Source of the DNA: an uncultured Pseudomonadales bacterium
GTDB taxonomy: Bacteria; Pseudomonadota; Gammaproteobacteria; Pseudomonadales; Azotimanducaceae
Length of the DNA: 64,000 nucleotides
Reading direction: 5' to 3'
Assembly (NCBI GenBank): GCA_958296195.1
Contig: OY282455.1
Location: 1,798,001 to 1,862,000 of the forward strand
Shown here piece by piece: positions 8,750-17,513 of the stretch (position 1 is its first letter; each line of letters opens with the position of its first letter). The notes under the pieces are model-generated. The model worked only from the letters and a program-made list of their open reading frames with translations. It was not told the origin of the DNA and ran no database searches. Both the position numbers and the translations under genes were made by a program.

Positions 8750-10369
8750 ATGGAACTGCACTTCGCCTCCGTCTGGGAAACCATCGCAGACCTCATTCCG
8801 AACCGCAAGGCGTTGATCTGCGGCGACACGGAGAGCACCTGGCGCGAATACGACGAGCGCGCGGCGCACATAGCCGGCTTGCTGCAGGCGCATGGCGTCG
8901 GCGCCAACGCCAAAGTGGGCATCTACCTGCACAACTGCAACGAGTATCTGGAAGCGCAACACGGCGTCTTCAAGGTGCGCGGCTGCCCGGTGAACGTGAA
9001 CTACCGCTACAAGGCCGATGAGCTCGTCTATCTGCTGGACAACGCCGACGCCGAAGCGGTGTTCTACCAGGGCTGCTACGCGGAGCGCATCCGGGAGATC
9101 CGCGGGCAACTGCCGAAGGTGAAGCTCTATGTGCAGATCGACGACGGCACGGAGGCGCTCCTAGACGGGGCGCTGGACTACGAAAGCGCCATCCGAGAGG
9201 CGGAACCGATGCAGCGCATCACCCGAGACGGCGGCGACATCTACATGCTCTACACCGGCGGCACTACAGGCATGCCGAAGGGCGTGATGTATCGCCACGA
9301 GCAGTTCGTCTCCGCAATGCTGGGCGGGGTCGCCGAGCTGGGGTTCGACGTGCCGGAGCGCACCGAAGACCTTCCCGCCCTAGTGCGGGCGCTGCAAGCG
9401 GCCGACGCGCTCACCCGGAGCCTCGTCGCCTGCCCACTGATGCACGGCACCGGCATGTGGCTCGGTTGCATGATCCCCCTGCTCACCGGCGGCACGGTGG
9501 TGACCATCCCCAAGCTGGGGCTGGACCCGCATCTCATTTGGAGCGAGGTGGAGCGCAACCGCTGCAGCAGCGTCACCATCGTCGGCGACGCCTTCGCCCG
9601 CCCGATGCTCGATGCCTTGAACGAAGCTCGGCAAAGCGGCAACCCCTATGACATCTCGTCCGTGCAGCGCATCGTTTCCAGCGGCGTGATGTGGAGCTCG
9701 GAAGTGAAGCAGGGATTGCTGGAGCACGGGGACTTCAGCCTCGTGGATGCCATGGGTTCCACCGAAGGCGGCATGGGTTTATCCGTAGCAAACCGCGAGC
9801 AGGCCGCGCAAACCGCGAAGTTTCAGATCAATCCCGGCGTGAAGGTGTTTGCGGATGATGGCCGGGAGGTGACTCCAGGCTCTGGGGAAATGGGCAAGCT
9901 CGCCACCAGCGGCCTAGTTCCGGTGGGCTACTACAAGGATTCAGAGAAGTCCGCGGCCACCTTCAGGGAAATCGATGGCGTACGCTACAGTTTCCCCGGC
10001 GACTACGCCACCGTGGAGGCGGATGGCGCCGTCACGCTGCTCGGCCGCGGCAGCAACTGCATCAACACCGCAGGAGAAAAGGTGTATCCAGAAGAAGTGG
10101 AGGAGGCAGTGAAGCGCCATGCGGACATATATGACTGCTTGGTGGTGGGCATTGACGATCGGCGCTTCGGCCAGCGCGTCGTGGCCGTGGCGTCTCGCAA
10201 GGAAGGCGCAATGCTGGACGAGCAGACGCTGATCGACTTCACCCGTGCGCATCTTGCCGGCTACAAGGTGCCGAAGCAGGTGCTGTTTGTGGAGGAAGTT
10301 CAACGCGGCCCAAACGGCAAGGCGGACTACAAATGGGCCCGGCAGGCGGCGGAGTCCCCACCGATCTGA
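8750..10369 (+). CDS. acyl-CoA synthetase (AMP-binding)
   Basis: A 539-residue ANL-superfamily enzyme that activates a carboxylic acid with ATP and loads it onto CoA. The phosphate-binding loop is YTGGTTGMPKG, the adenine-binding motif is SVANREQ after AMGSTEGG, and later come GDYATVEADG and the hinge/C-terminal lysine region (RGPNGKADYKW). The general style, with a broad loop after the P-loop (VRALQAADALTRSL), is that of the FadD-like synthetases used for steroid side chains or branched acids in actinobacteria and proteobacteria. The substrate is not determined. The start at 8750 (MELHFASVWE) fits the family's N-terminus. It sits directly upstream of the cobalamin riboswitch. Confidence 0.9.
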   Translation: MELHFASVWETIADLIPNRKALICGDTESTWREYDERAAHIAGLLQAHGVGANAKVGIYLHNCNEYLEAQHGVFKVRGCPVNVNYRYKADELVYLLDNADAEAVFYQGCYAERIREIRGQLPKVKLYVQIDDGTEALLDGALDYESAIREAEPMQRITRDGGDIYMLYTGGTTGMPKGVMYRHEQFVSAMLGGVAELGFDVPERTEDLPALVRALQAADALTRSLVACPLMHGTGMWLGCMIPLLTGGTVVTIPKLGLDPHLIWSEVERNRCSSVTIVGDAFARPMLDALNEARQSGNPYDISSVQRIVSSGVMWSSEVKQGLLEHGDFSLVDAMGSTEGGMGLSVANREQAAQTAKFQINPGVKVFADDGREVTPGSGEMGKLATSGLVPVGYYKDSEKSAATFREIDGVRYSFPGDYATVEADGAVTLLGRGSNCINTAGEKVYPEEVEEAVKRHADIYDCLVVGIDDRRFGQRVVAVASRKEGAMLDEQTLIDFTRAHLAGYKVPKQVLFVEEVQRGPNGKADYKWARQAAESPPI

Positions 10370-10384
10370 TGTAAACTGTCGCCG

Positions 10385-10570
10385 CTTCGCAAGGGTTGCG
10401 GAGCGGAATCGAGTACACGGGAAGTCCGGTGAAAGTCCGGCGCTGCCCCCGCAACGGTAACGGAGAAGACGCCATCTAGGGCCCCAAAGGCCCAACCACT
10501 GCGCCCTTGGCGTGGGAAGGCGATGGCGAAACAGGCTCCCAAGCCCGGAGACCGGCTCGTTTCCAACCTT
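10385..10570 (+). promoter_or_regulatory. cobalamin (AdoCbl) riboswitch of btuB
   Basis: The leader carries the conserved core of the cobalamin aptamer in order: GGTGAAAGTCCGGCGCTGCC and CCCCGCAACGGTAA around 10428-10460, CCACTGCGCC, TGGGAAGGCG, and the B12 box AAGCCCGGAGACCGGC at 10541-10556. It ends about 40 bp before the btuB start, so it most likely blocks translation or transcription of the receptor when cobalamin is plentiful. The family and the btuB linkage are established; the exact ends are estimated. Confidence 0.95.
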
Positions 10571-10608
10571 CATATCCGCCGGGTGTGGGCGGACGGATGG
10601 AGACGCCC

Positions 10609-12465
10609 ATGCGTTGCAAAAACCTCTTCTCCCGCCTGCTCCTGCTCCCCACTGTCCTTGCCCTTTCCGGTTTCGCCGCGGCCGACGACGAGATCGAAAA
10701 CTTGGTGGTCACCGCCCATCGGCTGCCGACCCAGGACCCAATCCTGCCGGTGATCCGGCTTGAGCCAAGCCTTGAGAACGCCTTGGGCGCTGGCGCGCTG
10801 CGGCGGCTGCCCAACTTGGCGATCAGCCAATCCGGCAGTTTCGGCGGCGTCACCCAAGTGCGGCTGCGGGGCGCGGAGGCCAACCATGCGTTGGTGCTCA
10901 TCGACGGCATCGAGGTCAATGACCCGGCCAACGGCTCGGAGTACAACTTCACCCATCTCGCAACCTTCGCCGCCAGCGCCATCGAGTTTCTGCCCGGCGC
11001 CCAAAGCGCCCTCTGGGGCAGCGACGCCTTGGCCGGAGTGATTCATCTTTCCACCGCACCCACGGGACCAGTGCGCAGCCTAAGCCTTGAGGGCGGCAGC
11101 TTCGACAGCTACCGGGCGGGAATTCAGTTGGCGGACCGCTCCGAGCGCGGCCACTACAACTTGGCGGCGTTGGCCGCCGACACGGCCGGAATGAACATCT
11201 CCCGCAACGGCGCCGAGCGGGACGGCTACGAGCACCTAAGCTGGCACGCCAGCGGCGGCTGGGATGGCGACGGCTGGCGGCTAGGCGCCCTGCTGCGGCA
11301 AAGCCGCACGGAGTCGGAGTACGACCCCAGTTCCTTCATCGACTACCTGCCCACCGACGGGGCCGGTTTGGCGGAGCACGATGAGCTCTTGGCCGGCCTG
11401 ACCGCCGAACTGGAAGGCGAGCGCTGGCGACATCAGGTCAAGCTGAACCACCTAACCACGGACAACCCGGACCGCAGCGCTTCAGGACAGGCCACCGCCA
11501 CCGCAGGCAAGCGCTTCAAGGCCGCCTACAGCGCCGGCTACCGCCTTAGCCCGGCCCACGAAGTGCTGGCGTTTGTTGAGCATGAAGCCGAGTGGTTTGC
11601 ACAGGAAGGCATGGCCTCCCCCTTCGGCGACCCCAACCAAAAGCAAAAACTGAACGCCACCAGCGCCGGTCTGGAGTACATAGGCCGGGCCGGGGAGCGC
11701 CTAGCTTGGTCCGCATCCCTTCGCCAAGACGGCAACAGCGACTTCGATGACGTGCTGACCCACCGCATCGCCCTGCGCTACCGCGCCGCCGGCAATGTCG
11801 AACTGTGGCTGAACTACGGCGAGGGCATCAAGAACCCCTCCTTCTTCGAGCGGTTCGGCTACACGCCGGACACCTTCATCGGCAACCCGGACCTCAAGCC
11901 GGAGTCGAACGAACATCTCTCAGCCGGCGCCCGCGCCACCGTCGGTGTGGTCACCCTAGGGATCACCCTGTTCCGGGACCGCCTGAAAAACGAGATCGAC
12001 GGCTTCCACTTCGACCCGGGGCTCGGCGGCTTCACCGCCGTCAACCAAGCCGAAAAGAGCAAACGGGAGGGCGTGGAACTAACCGCCGCCACCCAGTTCG
12101 GCAATGCCCATTTCTCCGCTGGCTGGGGTTACTTGGATGCTCGGGAGGCCGATGACAGCCGCGAGATCCGCCGGCCCAAGCACTCCGGCCACCTGTCCGC
12201 CACCTACGAACGCGGCCCTTGGCGGCTACACGCCACCGCTCATCTGGTCGGGCGGCAGCAGGACTTCAGCTTCGCCACCTTCCCGGCGCAGCGGGTGCGA
12301 CTGGAAAGCTATCAACTGGTGCGGGCGGCAGCCGCCTTCAAGGTCACGCCAAAGGTCGAGTTGTCCCTGCGCCTCGAAAACCTGCTGGACGAGGACTATG
12401 AAGAAGTGCTGGGCTACCAAACGCCGGGGCGGGCCGCCTACTTGGGGGTGCGGCTAAGATGGTGA
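10609..12465 (+). CDS. btuB: BtuB-like vitamin B12 TonB-dependent receptor
   Basis: A 618-residue outer-membrane receptor for corrinoids. The signal peptide ends in GFAAADD. The segment IENLVVTAHRLPTQD is the TonB box/plug start. The plug motifs are VRLRGAEANHALVLIDG and GAQSALWGSDALAGVIHL. The C-terminal barrel has LKPESNEHLSAG, and the protein ends RAAYLGVRLRW with a terminal Trp. The length matches BtuB. The start ATG at 10609 is preferred over 10597 because GGAG lies six bases before it. The upstream cobalamin riboswitch strongly supports a B12 ligand. No cobalamin ABC transporter genes are nearby. Confidence 0.93.
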   Translation: MRCKNLFSRLLLLPTVLALSGFAAADDEIENLVVTAHRLPTQDPILPVIRLEPSLENALGAGALRRLPNLAISQSGSFGGVTQVRLRGAEANHALVLIDGIEVNDPANGSEYNFTHLATFAASAIEFLPGAQSALWGSDALAGVIHLSTAPTGPVRSLSLEGGSFDSYRAGIQLADRSERGHYNLAALAADTAGMNISRNGAERDGYEHLSWHASGGWDGDGWRLGALLRQSRTESEYDPSSFIDYLPTDGAGLAEHDELLAGLTAELEGERWRHQVKLNHLTTDNPDRSASGQATATAGKRFKAAYSAGYRLSPAHEVLAFVEHEAEWFAQEGMASPFGDPNQKQKLNATSAGLEYIGRAGERLAWSASLRQDGNSDFDDVLTHRIALRYRAAGNVELWLNYGEGIKNPSFFERFGYTPDTFIGNPDLKPESNEHLSAGARATVGVVTLGITLFRDRLKNEIDGFHFDPGLGGFTAVNQAEKSKREGVELTAATQFGNAHFSAGWGYLDAREADDSREIRRPKHSGHLSATYERGPWRLHATAHLVGRQQDFSFATFPAQRVRLESYQLVRAAAAFKVTPKVELSLRLENLLDEDYEEVLGYQTPGRAAYLGVRLRW

Positions 12466-12509
12466 TGGAAGGGAACATAATATGTGGAGACGACTACCTT
12501 GTATCCTGT

Positions 12510-12544
12510 CCCGCAAATAACCACACATCATCTGCGGGTCTTTT
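12510..12544 (+). terminator. possible Rho-independent terminator after btuB
   Basis: CCCGCA and TGCGGG form a 6-bp stem around a 17-nt loop, followed by TCTTTT. The loop is longer than usual, so the call is tentative. The 200-bp spacer also holds an 8-bp inverted repeat (12548-12555 with 12606-12613) followed by CCAAAAA. Confidence 0.4.
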
Positions 12545-12676
12545 AGACTCCTGGCTGCGTTGCTCCGCCTTGTGCGGTGCCTGCCACACGGCGTTGTCGC
12601 GCCTTGCCAGGAGCCAAAAATCCCTCGCATCCAAAGCGCACTTACTTACGGGACAGGACACTAGGAGCAATGGCCC

Positions 12677-14083
12677 ATGACTTCGGACTCAGTGCTGGAA
12701 TTCACCGAAAGCGTTTGGCGGGGCAGCATTCTGCCGGCGCTCCATGAATACATCACCATCCCCAACAAGTCTCCGGCCTTCGACCCGGACTGGGAGCGCC
12801 ACGGCCACATGCATGCCGCCGTGGAGTTGCTGGACCGCTGGTGCGACACCCTGCCGCTGTCCCGGCAAAAGCGCCAAATTCACCAGTTGCCGGGGCGCAC
12901 ACCGCTGCTGCTCATCGAGATTCCCTCCACCGGCGGCGCGGGTGAGGTGCTGCTGTACGGCCACTACGACAAGCAGCCGGAGTTCACTGGCTGGGCACCG
13001 GGCCTCGCCCCTTGGACGCCGGTTCTGCGGGACGGCAAGCTCTACGGACGGGGCGGCGCCGACGACGGCTACGCCCTGTTCGCCTCCCTGACCGCCATCG
13101 CCGCCTTGGAGCAAGCCGGGCTGCCGCACGGCCGCTGTGTAGTATTGATCGAAGGCTGCGAGGAGAGCGGCAGCTTCGATTTGCCCTTCTATGTCGAAGC
13201 CCTGCGGGACACCATCGGTCGGCCCGATTTGGTGGTCTGCCTGGACGCGGAGTGCGGCAACTACGATCAGCTTTGGGTCACAACCTCCCTGCGCGGCATG
13301 TTGCCGGGAGTGCTGAGCGTGGAAATATTGACCGAGGGTCAGCACTCCGGCGCCGCCGGGGGCATCGTCCCCTCCTCCTTCCGCCTGCTGCGCGGGCTGC
13401 TGGAGCGGGTCGAGAACGCCGCCACCGGCGAACTCCATGAATGCCTGCACATCGAGATTCCGCCATCCGCCGAAGCCGAACTGCGCCAAGCGGCGACGGT
13501 TCTCGGCGACGGCATCGTCAGTCGCTTCCCGTGGGTGGAAGGGGCGCGACCGGGCAACACCAGCGCGGCGGAACTGCTCGTCAACAACACTTGGCGACCC
13601 AGCCTAGCCACGGTGGGGCTGGCCGGCGCCCCGGACATCGGCGACGCCGGCAACACCCTGCGCCCCGGCACCGCCGCCAAGCTGGTCTTCCGGCTGCCGC
13701 CATCCCTGGATGCGGAGCGGGCGGCGGCGGAGGTCAAGGCGCTGCTGGAGGCGGACCCGCCCTACGGCGCCAAGGTGCGCTTTGAACTGGACTGCCCACA
13801 AACCGGCTGGCATGCGCCGGAGACGGCACCTTGGCTAGGGCGCTCCTTGGAGCAAGCCTCGCGCCGCACCTTCGGCCAGCCAGCCATGTACATGGGCATG
13901 GGCGGCACCATTCCCTTCATGAAGATGCTGGGGGACGCCTATCCTGAAGCCCAATTCATGGTGACCGGAGTGCTGGGGCCGAAGTCCAACGCCCACGGCC
14001 CCAACGAGTTCCTGCACATCGCCACCGCCAAGAAGCTGACCGCCTGCGTCGCCGCGGTGCTGGCGGACCAGGCCGCTCTCTGA
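12677..14083 (+). CDS. M20 family metallopeptidase
   Basis: A 468-residue zinc-dependent exo- or dipeptidase of the M20/carnosinase type. The metal and catalytic motifs are all present: LLYGHYDKQPE (His ligand and Asp), the bridging Asp region GRGGADDGYA, IEGCEESGS (general base Glu and ligand Glu), VCLDAECGNYD (ligand Asp), and a late SNAHGPNEFLH with the last His. Residues about 200-300 form the lid/dimerisation domain (EILTEGQHSGAAGG). There is no signal peptide, so it is cytosolic. TAGGAG upstream supports the ATG at 12677. It may belong to peptide or amino-acid salvage. Confidence 0.92.
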   Translation: MTSDSVLEFTESVWRGSILPALHEYITIPNKSPAFDPDWERHGHMHAAVELLDRWCDTLPLSRQKRQIHQLPGRTPLLLIEIPSTGGAGEVLLYGHYDKQPEFTGWAPGLAPWTPVLRDGKLYGRGGADDGYALFASLTAIAALEQAGLPHGRCVVLIEGCEESGSFDLPFYVEALRDTIGRPDLVVCLDAECGNYDQLWVTTSLRGMLPGVLSVEILTEGQHSGAAGGIVPSSFRLLRGLLERVENAATGELHECLHIEIPPSAEAELRQAATVLGDGIVSRFPWVEGARPGNTSAAELLVNNTWRPSLATVGLAGAPDIGDAGNTLRPGTAAKLVFRLPPSLDAERAAAEVKALLEADPPYGAKVRFELDCPQTGWHAPETAPWLGRSLEQASRRTFGQPAMYMGMGGTIPFMKMLGDAYPEAQFMVTGVLGPKSNAHGPNEFLHIATAKKLTACVAAVLADQAAL

Positions 14084-14390
14084 CGCCTAGTTGCTCCGCT
14101 TGCCCGAATTGTTGCGCCAAACCGCCGCAAACCAGCAAGAAAGTCTCTAGTGCAATCTACGCCGGCTAATATCCATGTGGCTAGCGCAACAGCCGGCTGT
14201 CTTTTTCGAGGGGGCACCGCCTGTAGGCAACGATCCTGTCGTCCCCAAGCACCCTTGCCACCTTTGGAACTAGGCAACTTGTGAAGCTGGATGATTCGCA
14301 GATGGCAGGGCGTTCACACCGGCAAGACGAGCATTGATGGCAACGGCCAAGTCAACTCCACAAAGGACCGCTTCGGCACAACCACAGCCC
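14084..14390. other. intergenic region between convergent genes
   Basis: No coding frame is supported in this 307-bp stretch. A short self-complementary ACAGCCGGCTGT followed by CTTTTTC (14189-14207) could act as a weak terminator for the peptidase gene. Nothing else was recognised. Confidence 0.3.
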
Positions 14391-14978
14391 TCAGTGCAGC
14401 AGACGGCTGTTCGCCTTGAAGCTGCGGCGCAGAAAGTCCATCTGATCGCCCAGAATGCGGCCGCTGTTGATCAGCGCCAGGTACTCAGCGTAGTTAGGCG
14501 TGTACGGCAGCGCCAGCAGTTCCCGGCCCCATTCATGCACCAAGCGGTCGCCCTTGGCGTGGTTGCAGCGACGGCAGGCGGCGACGCAGTTATCCCAAGC
14601 ATCCTTGCCGCCCCGGGAACTGGGCACGATGTGATCCCGGGTCAAAGCGCCATCCCCAAAGCGGCCGCCGCAGTACAGGCAGGTGTTGCGGTCCCGCCCG
14701 AACAGGGCTTGGTTGGTCAACGGCGGCACCCCAGTCTGCGGCTTCGGCTTGCCGTCGCAGGCGATGATGCTGTTGATGTCCAGGGTGCTCTGGCTGCCGT
14801 CAATGCGGGAGTGGCCGCCACGCAGCCGCAGGATCGGGTCCCCCAAGGTCCAAACCACGATGTCCCGGGCATACAGGCACACGGCGTCCTGCCAGGTAAC
14901 CCAGTCAACCGGCCGGCCGCTCAAGTCCAGCCGCAGAATGCGCGGCAAGCGGGCGTAGGCGTCAATAGTGGCGATCAT
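14391..14978 (-). CDS. HNH endonuclease family protein
   Basis: A 195-residue protein with an HNH nuclease domain in its C-terminal half. Residues about 97-140 carry CLYCGGRFGD, then LTRDHIVPSSRGG with the catalytic His, then NCVAACRRCNHAKGD with the second Cys pair and Asn. The N-terminal half (residues 1-80) has WVTWQDAVCLYARDIVVW, a segment conserved in the widespread stand-alone bacterial HNH proteins of this size. No intein, intron or phage gene is nearby, so it is probably a chromosomal nuclease of unknown role. AGGAA upstream supports the start. Confidence 0.9.
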   Translation of the reverse strand: MIATIDAYARLPRILRLDLSGRPVDWVTWQDAVCLYARDIVVWTLGDPILRLRGGHSRIDGSQSTLDINSIIACDGKPKPQTGVPPLTNQALFGRDRNTCLYCGGRFGDGALTRDHIVPSSRGGKDAWDNCVAACRRCNHAKGDRLVHEWGRELLALPYTPNYAEYLALINSGRILGDQMDFLRRSFKANSRLLH

Positions 14979-15198
14979 GGCTGTTCCTAGCTAAGGAAGG
15001 CCCCTGCACACAATGGCCGCGCATAATGCCCAAACCTTTCAGCATGTTCAACATCACATACCAAGCCAACCCTTTCGGGCTAAGGATGAAGCTGTGAACC
15101 ACGCGGGTTTTCCAAGTCTCGCAAGCCCCCGGCACCGTTTCCACAAACTGGCTGGAAGGCCAATGAGACGTTGCATAAATTTTTCCGCTCCGCCTACA

Positions 15199-15534
15199 AT
15201 GCCCGGCATGGCCGGCGCAGAAACAGCGAAAACCTTGACGCCCGCCGCACGGCGAGGGCGGTCGCGGCCCGAGGGGCCGACCAGAGCGCCAAGCACGACG
15301 TCAGCCCATGCCTCGGTCCGGGCGCGGCCGAAGGAGATAGACATCTCCAAGCTGGAGTTCATCGGCTGCGAAGCCGTGCCGATGACGCGGGAGCAGTACC
15401 GGGAGTTCGAGGGTCGCCTCGAGGTCTGGGACGCCGAACTCAAGACCGCTTGGATCGTGCGCGACGGCCCCATGCCGGCCCACGAAGGCCCGAGGCAACA
15501 GCTCGCTGGAGCCGTTGGGCCTTCGCCATCATGA
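15199..15534 (+). pseudogene. Uma2-like N-terminal fragment
   Basis: A 111-residue frame. Its second half (EIDISKLEFIGCEAVPMT, then REQYREFEGRLEVWDAEL, AWIVRDGP, PAHEGPRQQLAG) resembles the beginning of Uma2-type PD-(D/E)XK proteins. Those are about 190-260 residues long and continue through the nuclease core. Here the frame ends soon after in AVGPSPS, so the nuclease part is absent. The first 50 residues are Arg/Ala-rich and may not be translated. The stop overlaps the start of the next small gene in ATGA fashion. The family assignment comes from motif memory only; it could also be an intact small protein. Confidence 0.4.
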
Positions 15535-15701
15535 AGGCGCTCTGCTGGTCATTCCTCTGCCTACTGGCTGTCGCCGCCTGCTCGGGCCGTGTAGCCAAGG
15601 TGACCAACGACGCCGAGGATCCGTCACCTTGGGTTTGCGAAGCCGCCCCCAACCAAGATGATTGGGCCTGCCGCCAAGACGGGGAGAAACCCGAAAACTG
15701 A
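15531..15701 (+). CDS. small predicted lipoprotein
   Basis: A 56-residue protein starting at an ATG that overlaps the preceding stop codon by four bases. The N-terminus is a lipoprotein signal: MKALCWSFLCLLAVAAC, with Cys17 preceded by VAA. The mature part is short and polar with two more Cys (WVCEAAPNQDDWACRQD), which could form a disulfide in the periplasm. No family is recognised. Translational coupling and the clean signal peptide support it as a real gene. Confidence 0.55.
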   Translation: MKALCWSFLCLLAVAACSGRVAKVTNDAEDPSPWVCEAAPNQDDWACRQDGEKPEN

Positions 15702-15870
15702 GGCGAGGCGCCAAGGTGCGCCCAAGCTCTCCAATGGAACCTGTTGCGCCCGTAGCCATGCCAAGCGAGGCTCGGCAGCGCACTTCGGCGGTGCCAAACA
15801 TGCAGCCGGCCCACATTTCCCTTGGCCCCCTTTAGGTCCCTCCAGGCCAATGAAACGGGATGCCAGCGAC

Positions 15871-16350
15871 CTAAAGCGCCTCCAGGATCGATTCCGCCTT
15901 GCTCACCGCAAAGGCGGTGGCTTCCTCAACGGCCAGCTTGGTGACGGTGCCGTCCTCCACGATCATGGCGTAGCGTTGCGACCTAGTGCCCAAGCCGAAG
16001 CCGCTGGCGTCCATCTCCAAGCCGAGGGCGCGGGTGAAGTCCCCATTGCCGTCCCCCACCATCAGCAGGTCGGCGGCGTTGCGGTCCTTGCCCCAACAAT
16101 CCATGACGAAGGCGTCGTTCACCGAGATGCAGACGATGCTGTCCACCCCCTTGGCCTTGATCTTGTCCGCGTTGACCACATAGCCGGGCAGGTGCGCTTG
16201 CGAGCAGGTGGGCGTGAAGGCGCCGGGCACGGCGAAGGCCACCACCTTCTTGCCGTCAAACAGTTCCGAAGTCGTTACCGGAGTGGGCCGCCCCTCGCGC
16301 AGAATGTGCATGGTCGCCTCCGGCAGCTTGTCCCCTTCTTGAATGGCCAT
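15871..16350 (-). CDS. peroxiredoxin (Prx5/redoxin type)
   Basis: A 160-residue thiol peroxidase that reduces hydrogen peroxide and alkyl hydroperoxides, cytosolic. The peroxidatic Cys sits in VPGAFTPTCSQAHLPGY, the Prx5 signature. ISVNDAFVMDCWG and MDASGFGLGTRSQRYAMIV follow, as in the family. The ATG at 16350 has GGAGGA eight bases upstream. The reductant is probably glutathione/glutaredoxin or thioredoxin, not shown by sequence. It lies between two unrelated genes, so it is likely monocistronic. Confidence 0.94.
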   Translation of the reverse strand: MAIQEGDKLPEATMHILREGRPTPVTTSELFDGKKVVAFAVPGAFTPTCSQAHLPGYVVNADKIKAKGVDSIVCISVNDAFVMDCWGKDRNAADLLMVGDGNGDFTRALGLEMDASGFGLGTRSQRYAMIVEDGTVTKLAVEEATAFAVSKAESILEAL

Positions 16351-16558
16351 AGTGTGTCCTCCGTTGAGTGCAGAAATCAGCAATTGACGGCGGCCCGCAA
16401 GTCCGCCCGCATGAGGCGCCAAGTTTGCGCATCCGCTGGCTGCGGGTCAATGCCGCCGTGGTGTTGGATCAGCATTTCAACCGCAACCGCAAAACAAGCA
16501 GCGGTCCATCGGCGAGCTGAACGGAGACCCCGCCATGTCCGCAACCCTGACCGGGACC

Positions 16559-17221
16559 TCATTTCCAAGCAAAGGTTGGCTGCTCGTAGTGGGCCACGCG
16601 GGTATTGTGCCGGCCCAGCAGGCAGACCTCCCGAAACTGGTAGATCAGCGCCGCCGTTGGGGCGGCGATGTAGCTGTCCCCCACCGGCATGCGCAACATC
16701 GGATGCTGGCTGGTGGGCACGGGATCAAGCAGGGGCGCATCCTCCCGCATGAATTCCGTCAACGGAATGCGATGCACGGAGGCCACCTCGTTCGGGTCAG
16801 GCCGGGGGTGCAGGCGCGGGCCGCCCCACAGCACCACAGGGCTCATGACAAAGCCGGAGCGCGTGACGAAGTCATCGAGCACTCCGAGGACGCTGGCCGT
16901 CGGTAAATGCAGGTCCACCTCCTCGCGCAGCTCCCGCAGGGCGGTCTGCAACGGCGCCTCCCCCGGGTCCAACCGCCCGCCCGGCAGAGCCCACTGCCCG
17001 GCATGGTTGCGCAGCTTCTCGGAACGCCGGGTGAGAATCAGGGCCGCATCCGGCTGCCAAGCGTCAAACTGGCGCAGACCGGGCAGGTCCGCGCCGAAGG
17101 CCGCATCGGTCAGGGTGATGGCCACCGCAGCATGGCGGGCGTCCTCCACCTTGTTTTCAATGGGATCGAAGGCGGCCAGGTTGGCGGCAATGCGTTGTTT
17201 AAGCCTATCGTCGCAGTGCAT
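16559..17221 (-). CDS. Nudix hydrolase (CoA pyrophosphatase-like)
   Basis: A 220-residue hydrolase with a complete Nudix box at about residues 105-127: GGRLDPGEAPLQTALRELRE followed by EVDL, containing the metal-binding REXXEE core. The preceding segment ALILTRRSEKLRNHAGQWAL matches the NudL/CoA pyrophosphatase subgroup, whose UPF0035 pattern has LxxHxGQ before the box. The expected reaction is CoA to phosphopantetheine plus 3',5'-ADP. The start at 17221 (MHCDDRLKQRIAANL) is chosen by similarity; the frame upstream is Ala/Gly-rich and not protein-like. Confidence 0.88.
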   Translation of the reverse strand: MHCDDRLKQRIAANLAAFDPIENKVEDARHAAVAITLTDAAFGADLPGLRQFDAWQPDAALILTRRSEKLRNHAGQWALPGGRLDPGEAPLQTALRELREEVDLHLPTASVLGVLDDFVTRSGFVMSPVVLWGGPRLHPRPDPNEVASVHRIPLTEFMREDAPLLDPVPTSQHPMLRMPVGDSYIAAPTAALIYQFREVCLLGRHNTRVAHYEQPTFAWK

Positions 17222-17513
17222 CGGCCAAGCATAAGCGCAAGCACACCCGGTGCGCCAGCAAAGCCGCGGCGCATTCCGGGCTGGCGAAGCAGGCAACAAA
17301 CTAGAGCCTGTTGACACTATCTGAGTTGCCGCAAGCCACTTCTTCAGCCGGCGAGATGGAGCAAGCGCCATGTGGCCCGCCCCACCAAAAAGAACGGCAA
17401 GGCCGCCGGACGGAAAAACGGACTCGACCCTCTGAGCTGCGCCCATGTCGGCCATTGACGCCGCGCTGGAAACTGCGCCATGATGAGTTGATTCGCTCGC
17501 GAAGCAGGCGTTG

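Noticed and set aside
15658-16752. 364-residue plus-strand frame over the peroxiredoxin
   Set aside because: It is antisense to the peroxiredoxin and the end of the Nudix gene, both of which have convincing motifs and ribosome binding sites.
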